Part shown: piece after piece, positions 48,801 through 59,891 of the stretch
Position numbering within the stretch: position 1 is the first letter of the stretch
Layout of the letters: every line of letters begins with the position of its first letter
Origin: Antedon mediterranea
Taxonomy: Eukaryota; Echinodermata; Crinoidea; Comatulida; Antedonidae
Assembly (NCBI RefSeq): GCF_964355755.1
Contig: NC_092676.1
Span: 26,022,288 to 26,086,287, forward strand
DNA: 64,000 nucleotides
Direction of reading: 5' to 3'
The notes under the pieces: generated by a model
Database searches by the model: none
What the model was told of the DNA's origin: nothing
What the model saw: only the letters and a program-made list of their open reading frames with translations
Position numbers and translations under genes: made by a program

Positions 48801-51800
48801 TAGCCAAGAGCTTACTGGTCTAGACTCTGATATAGTTTTCTTTAGCTCTTCGTCTTGAGTGAATTCAGCTAAACATGTATCAACTAGCAACATACGTCCA
48901 GGTTTCAAACGACCCTAAAAACAAAAAAATTCTATAAAAACTAGTAGTTGATTTTAAAAAGGCAGCTGGAATCTCATTTTAAAATTTAAAATCAAGGTTA
49001 ATTACCTTCTGTGATATTTCTTCATGAGGTATATCGATGACGCCGACTTCGCTACTCATGTACATAACACCAGACTTTGTGAGGTAATATCGTGATGGTC
49101 TTAGGCCGTTACGATCCAAGATGGCGCCAACATAACGGCCATCAGAGAAGGTAAACAAGGCTAAACAATAAAAGTTAAATTATATCATTTTTCAAAAAAA
49201 CTTTTACAGCACTCAAGTTATTTTAAATTAATATACATGAATTCAATCTTTATATTGATAGAGTTTTGTATTTTAAAAACAACCTAAAAAAAAGAAAAAT
49301 GTTTTCATCTGGTTTTTATATTAACTATCTGTATATAATTTTTACGTTAAACAATTCATGAATACGTACGTGTTGTAAACAAGTTGAAACGTTGCAGACT
49401 TACGTATTCATGAATGGTTTAACGTAAAGAATACTGATAACCTAATTTCATTCTATATTTTAAATATTTGTTGATTATACAGCAGAACTTTTATAGGAGA
49501 TTTTTTATTTTTGTTTACCTGGTCCATCCCAGGGTTCCATAGAGAAAGAGGCCCATCGGTAGAAATCTTTCTTGTGTTTAGGCATCAACTGGTCCTGCTG
49601 CCAGGCCTCTGGGACCATTGTCATCACAGCCTACAAAACAATACATTTTACGATACTTTATGACAACAAGTTAGTGTATTACTAAACATTAGTGGGCATT
49701 GAACATTCAGTAGAGGTGAAATCATTTGTTTTTTATGCAAAATGCATGGCATTATTTGTTTTATCCAAGTAAGTATTCCTAAAAAAACTTTACAGCACAG
49801 TGATTCAGGAGGAAATTTTAGTTAGGTACTACCTACCTCTGGTAGTGTTCGGCAACCAGCCATGATAAGAAACTCGAGTACATTATCAAACTGGCCTGAG
49901 TCTGACTGTCCCTCTTCAACTACAGGATACAATGACTTGAGATCCTCACCAAACAACGAACTGCTCATGACGCCCTCACGAGCCTTCATCAGGTTTACAT
50001 TGCCACGTAGAGTGTTGATCTCGCCATTGTGTGCTAAATACCTGAACAAAATTGTAAGTAGTAGTTATCTTTAAAAACAAGTTTTCCAGTTCACAACATC
50101 GCAATTAGAGTTTAAATAAAATCCAGTTATCTACAAATTTGAAAGCTTACCTCTGTGGGTGAGCTCGGCTCCAACTTGGGAAAGTATTGGTAGAGAATCT
50201 GTTGTGAACGAGGGCGAAATGGGTCACAAAATCATCATTTGACAAATCTTTGTAGTAACCAAACAGCTGAGATGTGGTCAACTGACCCTGCAAGAGAATA
50301 ATCAAATAATATAAATAATAAATGGTTATATTTATGTACAAATTGTGTAATTTATGTTAATTTAATGATTTTTCATTTTCGAATGTAAAGTAAAATGTTT
50401 CTTGTGATATTCAAAATATTTAACCTTTGACCTTGTGAAATCAATTTTAAATTCTAAAATTAATAAATATGACATCATTTTATAATCCAATATTTGCTCA
50501 CTGCAATATTAATGAAATATCAATAACTTTGTTTGCGCATTTAATAATTAGAAGTTACGTCACAAGGTTGCATTGCTCTTTTAACCTAAAGACTATTCAT
50601 AAAATAAACATACTAATTTAAAATATTCAATCAAGCATATTCAATGAAAGCCCATCAGCCTTTATTAGAAAAGTTCACATTCATTTTGATTCGCTGTAAC
50701 TGTATTTTGTCTTTGTGTCTTTTATGTGTAAACTGACTTTGGGGTTGGGTCAACCGGCTCAGCTATAGTGATTAAGTTCACTTAGGTTGACCCTGGTCTC
50801 CCCAATTTCATTTTTTGTTGTTGTTATGTATATATTGAAACAGACTGAATACATAATGAAATGAAAGGCCATCTTTAAATATTTAATCAATTTAAATCAA
50901 TAACACTAATAGATATAGGATTCTTCTTTAATTACTTTTTAATTACGCTGAATTTTAATTATAAAGAAAGATGAGAAATTAATCCAATCAATCACAAGTT
51001 TTCAATTAAAGACGCAATCTCAAACGCAAGTTTCTAATTTTAGCGTTACTTAATGGATTCGTGGCCACGGCTCACTGACTGCTAGCTTAAATGCCGTGTA
51101 CGAAGGTATGTTAATCTGGAACCGAACGTCATAAGAAGAAATTGACAGACGAAAGCTCAATAATGTACTTAGATTTGACGTCATGGAGTACAAATTTTAA
51201 TTCAAGGTAACGCAATGAGGATTACTGTACACACAAAATACCAATGCTGATAAGTTCAAAATAGTTGTTGTAGATAATTTAACCTTTTGTTCAAAGAAAA
51301 GAAATTTACTTCAAATTAAAATACTCAATATAAAAACTTAAACTTGCACAGGAATAATATGATTATATTTAAGTTTAATAAAAAAAATATATATACAAAA
51401 ATAAATATATAAATATAGTAAATTTTACCAAAATTATAATATGATGAACTTTTCTGGAATTATAATAAATCTTGATTTTAATATGATAAAAATACTCTTA
51501 CCTTATATACAATGGTGTCTAATGACAGTGTACAGATATAGAAAGTTGGGCCTTGCTTCGGAATATAATGTGTGGCTCTTTTACGCAAAATAAAAATCTG
51601 TTAGAAGAAAAAATAATCACATTTTTAATGACATATCATAATGTATACCACATATCATCTGGGAACATGTCATTTAGCCACCCATTTCAACCCTTAATAG
51701 GGTTCTATTGTGTTTTATCAAACAAATTTTTGTGCCAACACAATAACTATTTGAATTTTACTGGTTTCTTATTTGATTACATTTTGTTATTAATAAAATA

Positions 51801-54800
51801 CTCACCTGGCGTCGAAAGACATCTTCTTTAAGGTCACATGATGTGACAAAAACTTGTCGTATAAAAGGTTTATTTTTGCGGGCAATGTCACCAATTAGTG
51901 ATTCATCACAAGGTAATTGACGCCAACACAGAACCTATATGAATAATTTATATACCTTAAAATTATATCTTATATATGAATACAAGTTATGAGTAGATTT
52001 TTTTAAAAGGTTGTGCATAGCATATTGACCATACTGTACCATACAACCATATTTGTGCATATTATCACTACCATATTTGGGCACAAAGCAAAGCTTGAAA
52101 CAGCATTTAATTTTTCTACCTTCAGTTTGTATTCATTAGCAAGATCTTCAAATATCTTCTGCGCAACTTGGCTTGTTCCTTCCTCCATAAACACAACGCC
52201 AGTTGCATACTGACCAATGTCGGGTAAATTTAAACCATGAGTTGATCTAAAAGATAATATTAGTAAGAGGCTTAACGATAAATACACACTCAGCCTGTTG
52301 TATGTAATGACTCATGGCAGCCAAATAAAAGTGCATTATATTAATAAAATAATATTAAAGCTAAACTGGGACACAATTCCCTGAAAAAAAAAATGTATAC
52401 GTCCCATCGAAAGGATGGTACTGATGATAGTACAACATTTAAAAAAACATGATAGCACTAGAGTAGCATGCTAGATCACATGACAGATGGTATAAACCAG
52501 TCAAAACTGGTAAGGTTGTAGACACAGCTCACAACAACTGTTAGAATTACTGCAATAAGGGCATGTGGCGCTGTGTGTTGGATGTTGGATTACTGATCGT
52601 GCGATCGTTTTTCGAATCCAAGTCTCGCCGCATTGCTTGTATCCTAAAGCACTGTCTACACTATCAAACTTTATGTGACAAAAAAAATGTGATGACATAT
52701 CACTACCATAAATGGGTACCCGGTTAGATCAAGACACAACTTTGCGCTGATTACTATCTGCATTATGGGAGTATGTTTCCATATGTGTTTGATCCAAACA
52801 AATTAATGTAAAGCGCCTTTGAGCATGATTATTCATGAAAAGGGCGCTATAGAAATGTGGTAATTATTATTATTATAGTCAATACTAAGCATACTTTAGG
52901 TCTTTTTTGTAAAGTTCATGGGGAATTGCGGCTTGGATTCCTGCTCCATCTCCAACGTTTTCATCGGCTCCACATCCTCCTCTGTGGTTCATCCTCGTCA
53001 ACATCACCTCTGCATCACGCAATACCTGCAAAACAAAAGATGAAACTTTGTTTGAAATCAAAACCTGAAAGCTGTTATTATTAGAAGTAAACACTTAATT
53101 TTGTTTCCAAAATATATAATCTTGATCAAACAAGAATTCAATTAAATTATATTACAATTTTATTCTACTGCAATTACCTTTTTTTTAAACTGAAGATATG
53201 ATTTGAATTTATTTAAAAGTAGTAGTTTATGATGCATTCACTGCAATGTGTTTATAATAAAGAATAAACCACATTTTGTTTACTGCAGATCTAGAATTGT
53301 ATGGAGTGAGTACAGAACCTGTTTGGGCTTATAGCCTATATTATTCTCACTCCTGATTATTTTTCATTGGTGACTGAATTTTATTATTAATTTCTGTAAT
53401 ATTACAATAAAAATGAATCAATCAGAATGAATGAATTAATTCCTGTTATATTTGATACTTTCAAATAGGTTCACATTCTTGATAATCTGTCATCTCCGAA
53501 CAAACAATCAAAGAATAAATATTTAAGCGGAAGGAATCTTTCAAAATTTAAGCAAACAAAAAGACAAAACTGGATTATTGACATCTTTAGTGAATCCTAT
53601 CTTGACAAGATAAAGTAACTATCTTAATCAAATACAGTAACTAAAAAGACAGCAGTTGCGTAATACAGTACTCAAACCATGCACTGTAAATAATAAAATG
53701 TATGCGTCTATTTTGGGCATGAGGATAACATGATATTCCTCACGTAATTATTAAAACAACTATTTAAAACAGTTTTGTTTGTTTGGTTTTTATCACAAGT
53801 AGAAAGCATGAACAATGAATGACAGCAAAAGCAGCCAATATGACTAAAAGCAGCCAATAGGACTAAAATAAAAGCAGCCAATAGGACTAAAAGCAGCCAA
53901 TAGGACTAAAATAAAAGCAGCCAATAGGACTAAAAGCAGCCAATAGGACTAAAAGCAGCCAATAGGACTAAAATTAACAGCCAATAGACTAAAATAAAAG
54001 CAGCCAATTGGACTAAAAGCAGCCAATAGGACTAAAATTAACAGCCAATAGACTAAAATAAAAGCAGCCAATAGGACTAAAAGCAGCCAATAGGACTAAA
54101 ATTAACAGCCAATAGACTAAAATAAAAGCAGCCAATTGGACTAAAAGCAGCCAGTAGGACTAAAAGCAGCCAATTAGACTAAAAGCAGCCAATAGGACTA
54201 AAAGCAGCCAATTGGACTAAAAGCAGCCAATTGGACTAAAAGCAGCCAATAGGACTAAAAGCAGCCAATAGGACTAAAAGCAGCCAATTGGACTAAAAGC
54301 AGCCAATAGGACTAAAAGCAGCCAATAAGACTAAAATTAACAGCCAATAGACTAACTAAAAGCAGCCAATTGGACTAAAAGCAGCCATAGGACTAAAAGC
54401 AGCCAATAGGACTAAAAGCAGCCAATAGGACTAAAAGCAGCCAATAGGACTAAAAGCAGCCAATTTGACTAAAGCAGCCAATTAGACTAAAAAAAGCAGC
54501 CAATAGGACTAAACGCAGACAATGACTAAAAGCAGCCAATAGGACTAAAAGCAGCCAGTAGGACTAAAAGCAGCCAATAGGACTAATAGCAGCCAATTGG
54601 ACTAATAGCAGCCAATAGGACTAAAAGCAGCCAATAGGACTAAAAGCAGCCAATAGGACTAAAAGCAGCCAGTAGGACTAAAAGCAGCCAATAGGACTAA
54701 AAGCAGCCAATTGGACTAAAAGCAGCCAATAGGACTAAAAGCAGCCAATAGGACTAAAAGCAGCCAATAGGACTAAAAGCAGCCAATAGGACTAAAAGCA

Positions 54801-57800
54801 GCCAATAGGAATAAAAGCAGCCAGTAGGACTAAAAGCAGCCAATAGGACTAAAAGCAGCTAATAGGAATAAAAGCAGCCAGTAGGACTAAAAGCAGCCAA
54901 TAGGACTAAAAGCAGTCAGTAGGACTAAAAGCAGCCAATAGGACTAAAAGCAGCCAATAGGACTAAAAGCAACTAATAGGACTAAAAGCAGCCAGTAGGA
55001 CTAAAAGCAGCCAATAGGACTAAAAGCAGCCAGTAGGACTAAAAGCAACCAATAGGACTAAAAGCAGCCAATAGGACTAAAAGCAGCTAATAGGACTAAA
55101 AGCAGCCAGTAGGACTAAAAGCAACCAATAGGACTAAAAGCAGCCAATAGGACTACAAGCAGCTAATAGGACTAAAAGCAGCCAATAGGACTAAAAGCAG
55201 CCAGTAGGACTAAAAGCAGCCAATAGGACTAAAAGCAGCCAGTAGGACTAAAAGCAACCAATAGGACTAAAAGCAGCCAATAGGACTACAAGCAGCTAAT
55301 AGGACTAAAAGCAGCCAATAGGACTAAAAGCAGCTAATAGGACTAAAAGCAGCCAGTAGGACTAAAAGCAACCAATAGGACTAAAAGCAGCCAATTGGAC
55401 TAAAAGCAGCCAATTGGACTAAAAGCAGCCAATAGGACTAAAAGCAGCCAATAGGACTAAAAGCAGCCAATAGGACTAAAAGCAGCCAATAGGACTAAAA
55501 GCAGCCAATAGGACTAAACGCAGACAATGACTAAAAGCAGCTAATAGGACTAAAAGCAGCCAATAGGAATAAAAGCAGCCAGTAGGACTAAAAGCAGCCA
55601 ATTGGACTAAAAGCAGCCAATAGGAATAAAAGCAGCCAGTAGGACTAAAAACAGCCAATAGGACTAAAAGCAGCCAGTAGGACTAAAAGCAGCCAATAGG
55701 ACTAAAAGCAGACAATGACTAAAAGCAGCCAATAGGACTAAAAGCAGCCAGTAGGACTAAAAGCAGCCAATTGGACTACAAGCAGCTAATAGGACTAAAA
55801 GCAGCCAATTGGACTAAAAGCAGCCAATAGGACTAAAAGCAGCTAATAGGACTAAAAGCAGCCAATTGGACTAAAAGCAGCCAATAGGACTAAAAGCAGC
55901 CAATTGGACTAAAAGCAGCCAATTGGACTACAAGCAGCTAATAGGACTAAAAGCAGCCAATTGGACTAAAAGCAGCCAATAGGACTACAAGCAGCTAATA
56001 GGACTAAAAGCAGCCAATTGGACTAAAAGCAGCCAATAGGACTAAAAGCAGCCAATTGGACTAAAAGCAGCCAATAGGACTAAAAGCAGCCAATAGGACT
56101 AAAAGCAGCCAATAGGACTAAAAGCAGCCAATAGGACTAAAAGCAGCCAATAGGACTAAACGCAGACAATGACTAAAAGCAGCCAATAGGACTAAAAGCA
56201 GCCAATAGGACTAAAAGCAGCTAATAGGACTAAAAGCAGCCAATACGAATAAAAGCAGCCAGTAGGACTAAAAGCAGCCAATTGGACTAAAAGCAGCCAA
56301 TAGGAATAAAAGCAGCCAGTAGGACTAAAAACAGCCAATAGGACTAAAAGCAGCCAGTAGGACTAAAAGCAGCCAATAGGACTAAAAGCAGACAATGACT
56401 AAAAGCAGCCAATAGGACTAAAAGCAGCCAGTAGGACTAAAAGCAGCCAATTGGACTAAAAGCAGCCAATAGGACTAAAAGCAGCCAGTAGGACTAAAAG
56501 CAGACAATGACTAAAAGCAGCCAATAGGACTAAAAGCAGCCAGTAGGACTAAAAGCAGCCAGTAGGACTAAAAGCAGACAATGACTAAAAGCAGCCAATA
56601 GGACTAAAAGCAGCCAGTAGGACTAAAAGCAGCCAATTGGACTAAAAGCAGCCAATAGGACTAAAAGCAGCCAGTAGGACTAAAAGCAGCCAATTGGACT
56701 AAAAGCAGCCAATAGGACTAAAAGCAGCCAGTAGGACTAAAAACAGCCAATAGGACTAAAAGCAGCCAAGTGGACTAAAAACAGCCAATAGGACTAAAAG
56801 CAGCCAATAGGAATAAAAGCAGCCAGTAGGACTAAAAGCAGCCAATAGGACTAAAAGCAGCCAATAGGAATAAAAGCAGCCAGTAGGACTAAAAGCAGCC
56901 AATTGGACTAAAAGCAGCCAATAGGACTAAAAGCAGCCAGTAGGACTAAAAACAGCCAATAGGACTAAAAGCAGCCAATTGGACTAAAAGCAGCCAATAG
57001 GACTAAAAGTAGCCAGTAGGACTAAAAACAGCCAATAGGAAAAAGCAGCAAATAGGACTAAAAGCAGCCAATAGGACTAAAAGCAGCCAATAGGACTAAA
57101 AGCAGCCAGTAGGACTAAAAGCAGCCAATAGGACTAAACGCAGACAATGACTAAAAGCAGCCAATAGGACTAAAAGCAGCCAATAGGACTAAAAGCAGCC
57201 AATAGGACTAAAAGCAGCCAATAGGACTAAAAGCAGCCAATAGGACTAAAAGCAGCCAATAGGACTAAAAGCAGCCAATTGGACTAAAAGCAGCCAGTAG
57301 GACTAAAAGCAGCCAATAGGACTAAAAGCAGCCAATTGGACTAAAGCAGCCAATTGGACTAAAAAAAGCAGCCAATAGGACTAAAAGCAGCCAGTAGGAC
57401 TAAAAGCAGCCAGTAGGACTAAAAGCAGCCAATAGGACTAAAAGCAGCCAATTGGACTAAAAGCAGCCAATAGGACTAAACGCAGACAATGACTAAAAGC
57501 AGCCAATAGGACTAAAAGCAGCCAATAGGACTAAAAGCAGCCAATAGGACTAAAAGCAGACAATGACTAAAACTAAAAGCAGCCAATAGGACTAAAAGCA
57601 GCCAATAGGACTAAAAGCAGCCAATAGGACTAAAAGCAGCCAATAGGACTAATAAAAACAGCCAATAGTAAACAAGAGGTTTACTGTAGTATCATGAATA
57701 TAATGCCTGCTATTGCTAATATTAAACTTTTGACATCTGTTCAAACATACACATATGCCCAAATAGTGATTTGACATCATTATGTCCGGGCATATATTTT

Positions 57801-58637
57801 GTCACATAAAGTTTGATAGTGTAGACAGACTTTTAGGGAATTCAGTATTGATTTGGAAACCTTGACTTTCTAGCACAATTAAGGTTAGTTTAATTGATGT
57901 TTAGGAAATCTGATATGCATTCTATTAACAGTTTTAAAAAACAATGCACCTTGATGGTTTGACAGTTGAAGAAAAGATGTTAACCTCCTAAATACTCCCT
58001 CACCCTCCCACCCTTCCCACAAACCAATATACCAGTATAACAACCAGTTTATTGGCATTTTCTACCCACATCCATCAGAAATATTAATTAGAGGTGCTCT
58101 ATAATTAAAGCTGATATTCTTTTTATACTAGGAATACTCTTTAATCATAGACTTAGACATAGGAAATATGAAAATAGTACAAGTAGGGCATGTTTGTTAC
58201 TAAGGAAGTCCAATAATTCTATTATCCACTGATATACTTACTGGCATTCCAGATGTTAAGACATACGAACAGCTGCAGCCATATGTTAATATCAAATTTA
58301 TTTATTTATTATTCACTTTTCTTAAATGTAGAGTACTAATAACCAACTCCTTAATAATAATAATGATATAATAAATAATTGATTGATAAAATTGCTGTAA
58401 CTTATTTTAATTTTATTATATCTGATGGTGTTTAGTCTGCACTAAGAAAAATAAAACAATAAAACTGTATGGTACCTTGTGCGATTTCTCGCCACTAATA
58501 TTGACAACAAATCCGACACCACATGCATCTTTTTCGTACTCTGGTCTGTAGAGGCCTTGGGCTTGAGGAAGGCCATTCGCCATTAGTTTTGGACTTGATA
58601 CGTCACTGGTCTCACTGTTACCAGGATCACAATCCAT
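36933..58637 (-). CDS. Glutamate synthase (NAD(P)H), full length, 37 coding exons, 2097 aa
   Basis: GOGAT converts glutamine plus 2-oxoglutarate to two glutamates, using NAD(P)H. Fused animal/plant/fungal form: amidotransferase, central, FMN synthase and GltD-like halves in one chain. Exons summed to 6294 nt with every phase matching. Propeptide residues 1-38 end at Cys39 (DACGVGF), the N-terminal nucleophile. The 3Fe-4S cysteines are 1145, 1151 and 1156 ([13 protein letters not shown]). GltD-type cysteines lie at 1630-1644 ([15 protein letters not shown]). FAD motif VVGSGPSG and NAD(P)H motif VIGGGDTG are intact. No broken frame or missing catalytic residue found. No obvious mitochondrial presequence. 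Start Met at 58637 fits the short propeptide of the family. A non-coding first exon probably lies near 59346. Exon coordinates are in the four partial entries. Confidence 0.97.
37868..38165 (-). mobile_element. tRNA-derived SINE in a glutamate synthase intron
   Basis: On the minus strand the A-box-like TAGTCGAGTGG and a perfect B-box GGTTCGAATCC lie in a tRNA-like head at 38165-38095. A non-tRNA body follows and ends near TTGAAATAAAAAGG. The acceptor stem does not close (GTCTGTG has no CACAGAC partner), so it is not a working tRNA gene. Confidence 0.62.
39571..39731. mobile_element. Palindromic MITE copy in a glutamate synthase intron
   Basis: AGCTCTATCTACACTATC at the left and GATAGTGTAGACAGAGCT at the right, with the CCATATATGGGACATG core. 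It lies between the exons ending at 39767 and starting at 39479. Confidence 0.9.
40011..45204 (-). CDS. Glutamate synthase exons 18-29: FMN synthase barrel, 3Fe-4S site, beta-helix domain and linker
   Basis: Exons: 45204-45032, 44942-44741, 44631-44431, 44250-44070, 43800-43667, 43579-43295, 42722-42598, 42026-41888, 41775-41590, 41493-41378, 40878-40701, 40255-40011. FMN and 2-oxoglutarate region: [53 protein letters not shown]. The 3Fe-4S motif is in 43800-43667. The beta-helix ([25 protein letters not shown]) follows. Exon 40255-40011 is the variable linker to the GltD half, with NGVIAT-type units repeated three times. The intron between 40701 and 40255 has a GC donor (AAG|GCAAGT). Confidence 0.96.
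40911..41367 (+). mobile_element. tRNA-derived SINE, near full length
   Basis: The head has A-box GAGTGGTTAAGATAG and B-box GGTTCGAGCC. The body has GACCTTCAGTCCAAGACTGG, GATAAGGACTGTAAACC, GTGCACTTTAAAGAACC and CACACAGCCACTG. An A-rich tail runs from 41338. Related pieces lie at 31054-31346, 43838-43960 and, inverted, 42835-42925. The tail ends about 10 bp from the exon at 41378. Confidence 0.8.
42078..42260 (+). mobile_element. tRNA-like SINE fragment
   Basis: GGTGGCTTGCC resembles an A box and AGGTTCAAGTCC is a good B box 30 bp further on. No cloverleaf closes. The body downstream is unmatched in this window. Confidence 0.45.
42373..42503. mobile_element. Palindromic MITE copy, reverse orientation
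   Basis: The left end AGTTCTGTCTACACTATC lacks the usual CAAA step; the right end GATAGTGTAGACAGAGCTTAA is intact. It carries one GGTAGTGATATG unit instead of two. Confidence 0.87.
42835..42925 (-). mobile_element. SINE fragment, inverted
   Basis: GGTTCTTTAAAGTGCACA and the preceding GAACTCGTCTCGAATGATG are the reverse complement of the SINE body at 41205-41235. Confidence 0.6.
43050..43110 (+). other. Degenerate hammerhead-like or Penelope-type motif
   Basis: CTGATGA is followed by GGGC...GCCC as a stem and then AAAAGCTCTGAT. A hammerhead core would need CTGANGA, stem II, then GAAA; here the G of GAAA is A. Such motifs accompany Penelope-like elements. It is probably a mutated remnant in the glutamate synthase intron 42723-43294. 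Confidence 0.4.
43838..43960 (+). mobile_element. SINE 3' fragment
   Basis: AAAGAACCTAGTACATCTTT, GAGTAGGGGGTTACTCCGGT and GGGCCCTCTGGGAGACTAGT match the body of the SINE at 40911-41367 and 31054-31346. The tRNA head is missing. Confidence 0.75.
45247..45560 (-). mobile_element. SINE remnant split by a MITE (45338-45488)
   Basis: ATAATAATAATAACAG and CATTTATAATGCGCC at the left are the reverse complement of the SINE tail at 52830-52876. The MITE between 45338 and 45488 sits in TATAAA-rich sequence and has TAA/TTA at its borders. AATAGCGCCTTTCAGATG resumes on the right. Confidence 0.6.
45338..45488. mobile_element. Palindromic MITE copy nested in a SINE remnant
   Basis: AGCTCTGTCTACACTATC on the left and TTTAATAATGTAGAAAGAGCT on the right. 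It is in the reverse orientation of the copy at 46189. Confidence 0.9.
45559..47518 (-). CDS. Glutamate synthase exons 13-17: central domain
   Basis: Exons: 47518-47384, 47050-46890, 46732-46426, 46117-46007, 45756-45559. They encode the FMN-lacking central barrel: [59 protein letters not shown] and [19 protein letters not shown]. The domain links the amidotransferase to the synthase site. The exon at 46732-46426 (307 nt) is the largest of the gene. MITEs sit in the neighbouring introns at 46189-46356 and 47141-47329. Confidence 0.96.
46189..46356. mobile_element. Palindromic MITE copy with TAA target duplication
   Basis: TAA flanks both AGCTCTGTCTACAC... and ...GTGTAGACAGAGCT. It lies in the glutamate synthase intron between 46117 and 46426. 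Confidence 0.92.
47141..47329. mobile_element. Palindromic MITE copy with an internal insertion
   Basis: The left half is intact from AGCTCTGTCTACACTATC. After CTACCATATTTT about 45 bp of unrelated sequence intervene, then GGACATATCACACATTGG and CAAACTAGAGCT close the element. It ends about 55 bp from the exon at 47384. Confidence 0.82.
47563..47707. mobile_element. Palindromic MITE copy with TTA target duplication
   Basis: TTA on both sides of AGCTTTGTCTACACTATC...GATAGTGTAGACAGAGCT. It occupies most of the intron between exons 47518 and 47743. Confidence 0.92.
47743..58637 (-). CDS. Glutamate synthase exons 1-12: propeptide and class II glutamine amidotransferase domain
   Basis: Exons: 58637-58476, 53025-52895, 52246-52120, 51934-51806, 51597-51502, 50287-50151, 50041-49837, 49630-49519, 49160-49006, 48914-48792, 48445-48288, 47893-47743. 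Key stretches: CGVGFVVNI with the nucleophile, [47 protein letters not shown] (glutamine-site residues), EPWDGP and [10 protein letters not shown]. The domain releases ammonia from glutamine, which tunnels to the synthase site. MITE copies or fragments lie in introns at 47563-47707, 52018-52098, 52645-52718 and 57748-57834. Confidence 0.96.
48060..48200 (-). mobile_element. tRNA-derived SINE head, minus strand
   Basis: On the minus strand TGGCTTGGTTG and GGGTTCAAGTCCTGTC form A- and B-box-like elements. The B-box neighbourhood closely matches the repeat unit at 3960-4000, tying that array to the same SINE family. Confidence 0.55.
48498..48712 (+). pseudogene. LINE reverse-transcriptase ORF fragment (C-terminal end)
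   Basis: Plus-strand translation gives [28 protein letters not shown] and, after a frameshift near 48645, [17 protein letters not shown] then stop. RW-GH, GRP--W-DNI and TWRRV-SST are the usual C-terminal words of non-LTR retrotransposon ORF2 proteins. It is short, frameshifted and lies in the glutamate synthase intron 48446-48791. Confidence 0.68.
52018..52098. mobile_element. MITE fragment
   Basis: TATCACTACCATATTTGGGC and neighbouring CATACAACCATATTTGTGC match the inner units of the palindromic MITE. It abuts the donor of the exon ending at 52120. Confidence 0.65.
52645..52718. mobile_element. MITE half copy
   Basis: AGCACTGTCTACACTATC and the TTTATGTGAC body are present, the second half is replaced by SINE-like sequence from about 52720. 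Confidence 0.75.
52719..52876 (+). mobile_element. SINE 3' end with ATT tail
   Basis: AAAGCGCCTTTGAGCATG and GGGCGCTATAGAAATGTGG precede a short ATT microsatellite, a common 3' end of tRNA-SINEs in marine invertebrates. It ends about 20 bp before the exon boundary at 52895. Confidence 0.6.
53826..57668. repeat. 19-bp minisatellite, about 3.8 kb and roughly 200 units
   Basis: The unit is AATAGGACTAAAAGCAGCC with variants AATTGG, AGTAGG, GCAGCTAATAGG and a shortened GCAGACAATGACT. Higher-order blocks repeat these variants in fixed order, for example near 55510-55780 and 56155-56470, showing segmental duplication inside the array. Reading frames across it are low-complexity artefacts. Confidence 0.97.
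57748..57834. mobile_element. MITE half copy
   Basis: TTTGTCACATAAAGTTTGAT and GATAGTGTAGACAGAC form one intact end of the palindromic family; the other end is absent. Confidence 0.78.
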
Positions 58638-59345
58638 ATTTTCTGTAAAGTGTAAGAAACAATTATTCATTCATATACGCCTAGGCCTAGATTAGTTTAT
58701 ATTAACTGACCTAGACTCTTGGGCCTTTTTGAATGATGTCAATGAATGGATGATGAATGGGCCCTCCTTGCTTGACCCTTTTTGACAAAAGAAGGTAGCT
58801 CACTGACTCACCTCACAGACTATTATATAGCTACAGATATAGGAGGGGCATATTAGGCTAGATTTCGAATTAATGTCCTAACTTAAACTAGGCTATGCCA
58901 GCCTATACCACTACTTCCTAATCTATATAGACTAGATGCTATTTTCGAGGATGTTTTGTGCCTTGATTGAAGAAAGCTGCATACCATGCCTGGTCAGCAT
59001 GGAGATCAAAGAGCAAATGAACAAAAAGTTACGGCGATTCCATTTACAAACGGGGAAAATAAAATTCATTCAACAAAATATTTCTTCAATTAATTACCTA
59101 ATAGTTAATCAAATATTCAGTAAATCGTATAGCTGATATATATAAAAATAAAATAAAAATACAAAAGAACATTTTTCATCAATAAGGTAAAACGAAAAAA
59201 CATTAAACATATTACTTTTACCCCGTCAAATACATAGTTGATTCTACCTCTCTAGGACTGGGTAGGCCAAACAAAACAATAAGTAAACAAATTACAAAAA
59301 TCGTATAAATAAAATGTGGATTGTTTAAAAATTACATTTTCTTAC

Positions 59346-59460
59346 CGTAGTTTGCTATTAAGCTTTACTGAAACCTCAAATAATATCAGCTACTAGAGAG
59401 AGAGCTGCATCACCACACACACACCATACGCTAAAGATCAAAGATAAATACTAAAACACG
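59346..59460 (-). other. Probable non-coding first exon of glutamate synthase
   Basis: On the minus strand AACTACG|GTAAG is a good splice donor at 59346, and coding exon 1 starts behind acceptor TTTACAG at 58643 with only five bases before its ATG. A 5' UTR exon upstream is therefore expected; this is the best candidate. The 5' limit is a guess. Confidence 0.5.
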
Positions 59461-59880
59461 TGCATTTCCCTCATAATAATAACATTAGAATTTTCACGTC
59501 GCGATCACGCTGAACACATGCCTTTTGAAGGGATGTGCAATCAACCAATAACAGCATAGAAAGCCTTATTAGGAAGTTGGATTACCTTTAGAGACGCCAG
59601 ATGAGGAAAATTGAGCCAATCAATGAGTGGAATTGATCGTGGTAGCAGCATGTTTTTGCTTGGCGCTTAATGAATGAGTACGTGTGTAAAATCATAAGCA
59701 ATAACATAGCAAGCAGATAGGCCTAGATGCACTTTGTTTTGTTGGCAAAGCTAAAAATATTAGCTAGATACCAATCGTAAACAAACGAAATTACGTGAGT
59801 TTTGTAAAAGAACTGAGTTTACATTAATTTAATAATTCAAATATAACTCGACTGCTCCTTATTTTTTTAACCACCAATTC
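59460..59880. promoter_or_regulatory. Likely bidirectional promoter between glutamate synthase and the 279-aa gene
   Basis: The two divergent genes are separated by about 0.5 kb, with more CpG (CACGTCGCGATCACG at 59495) than nearby introns. No TATA box stands in a convincing position. It is a location inference from gene layout. Confidence 0.5.
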
Positions 59881-59891
59881 AAGAAGTGAGA

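Larger units (their letters stand above)
53026..58475 (-). other. First coding intron of glutamate synthase, content summary
   Basis: The 5.4-kb intron separates exon 1 (nucleophile Cys) from exon 2. 53026-53825 and 57835-58475 are AT-rich with no gene. 53826-57668 is the 19-bp minisatellite. A MITE fragment is at 57748-57834. Exons 1 and 2 join SHK|VLRDAE, as in homologues, so no exon is missing. Confidence 0.85.

Noticed and set aside
55476-55658. ORF of repeated [14 protein letters not shown]-type residues
   Set aside because: Translation of the 19-bp minisatellite.
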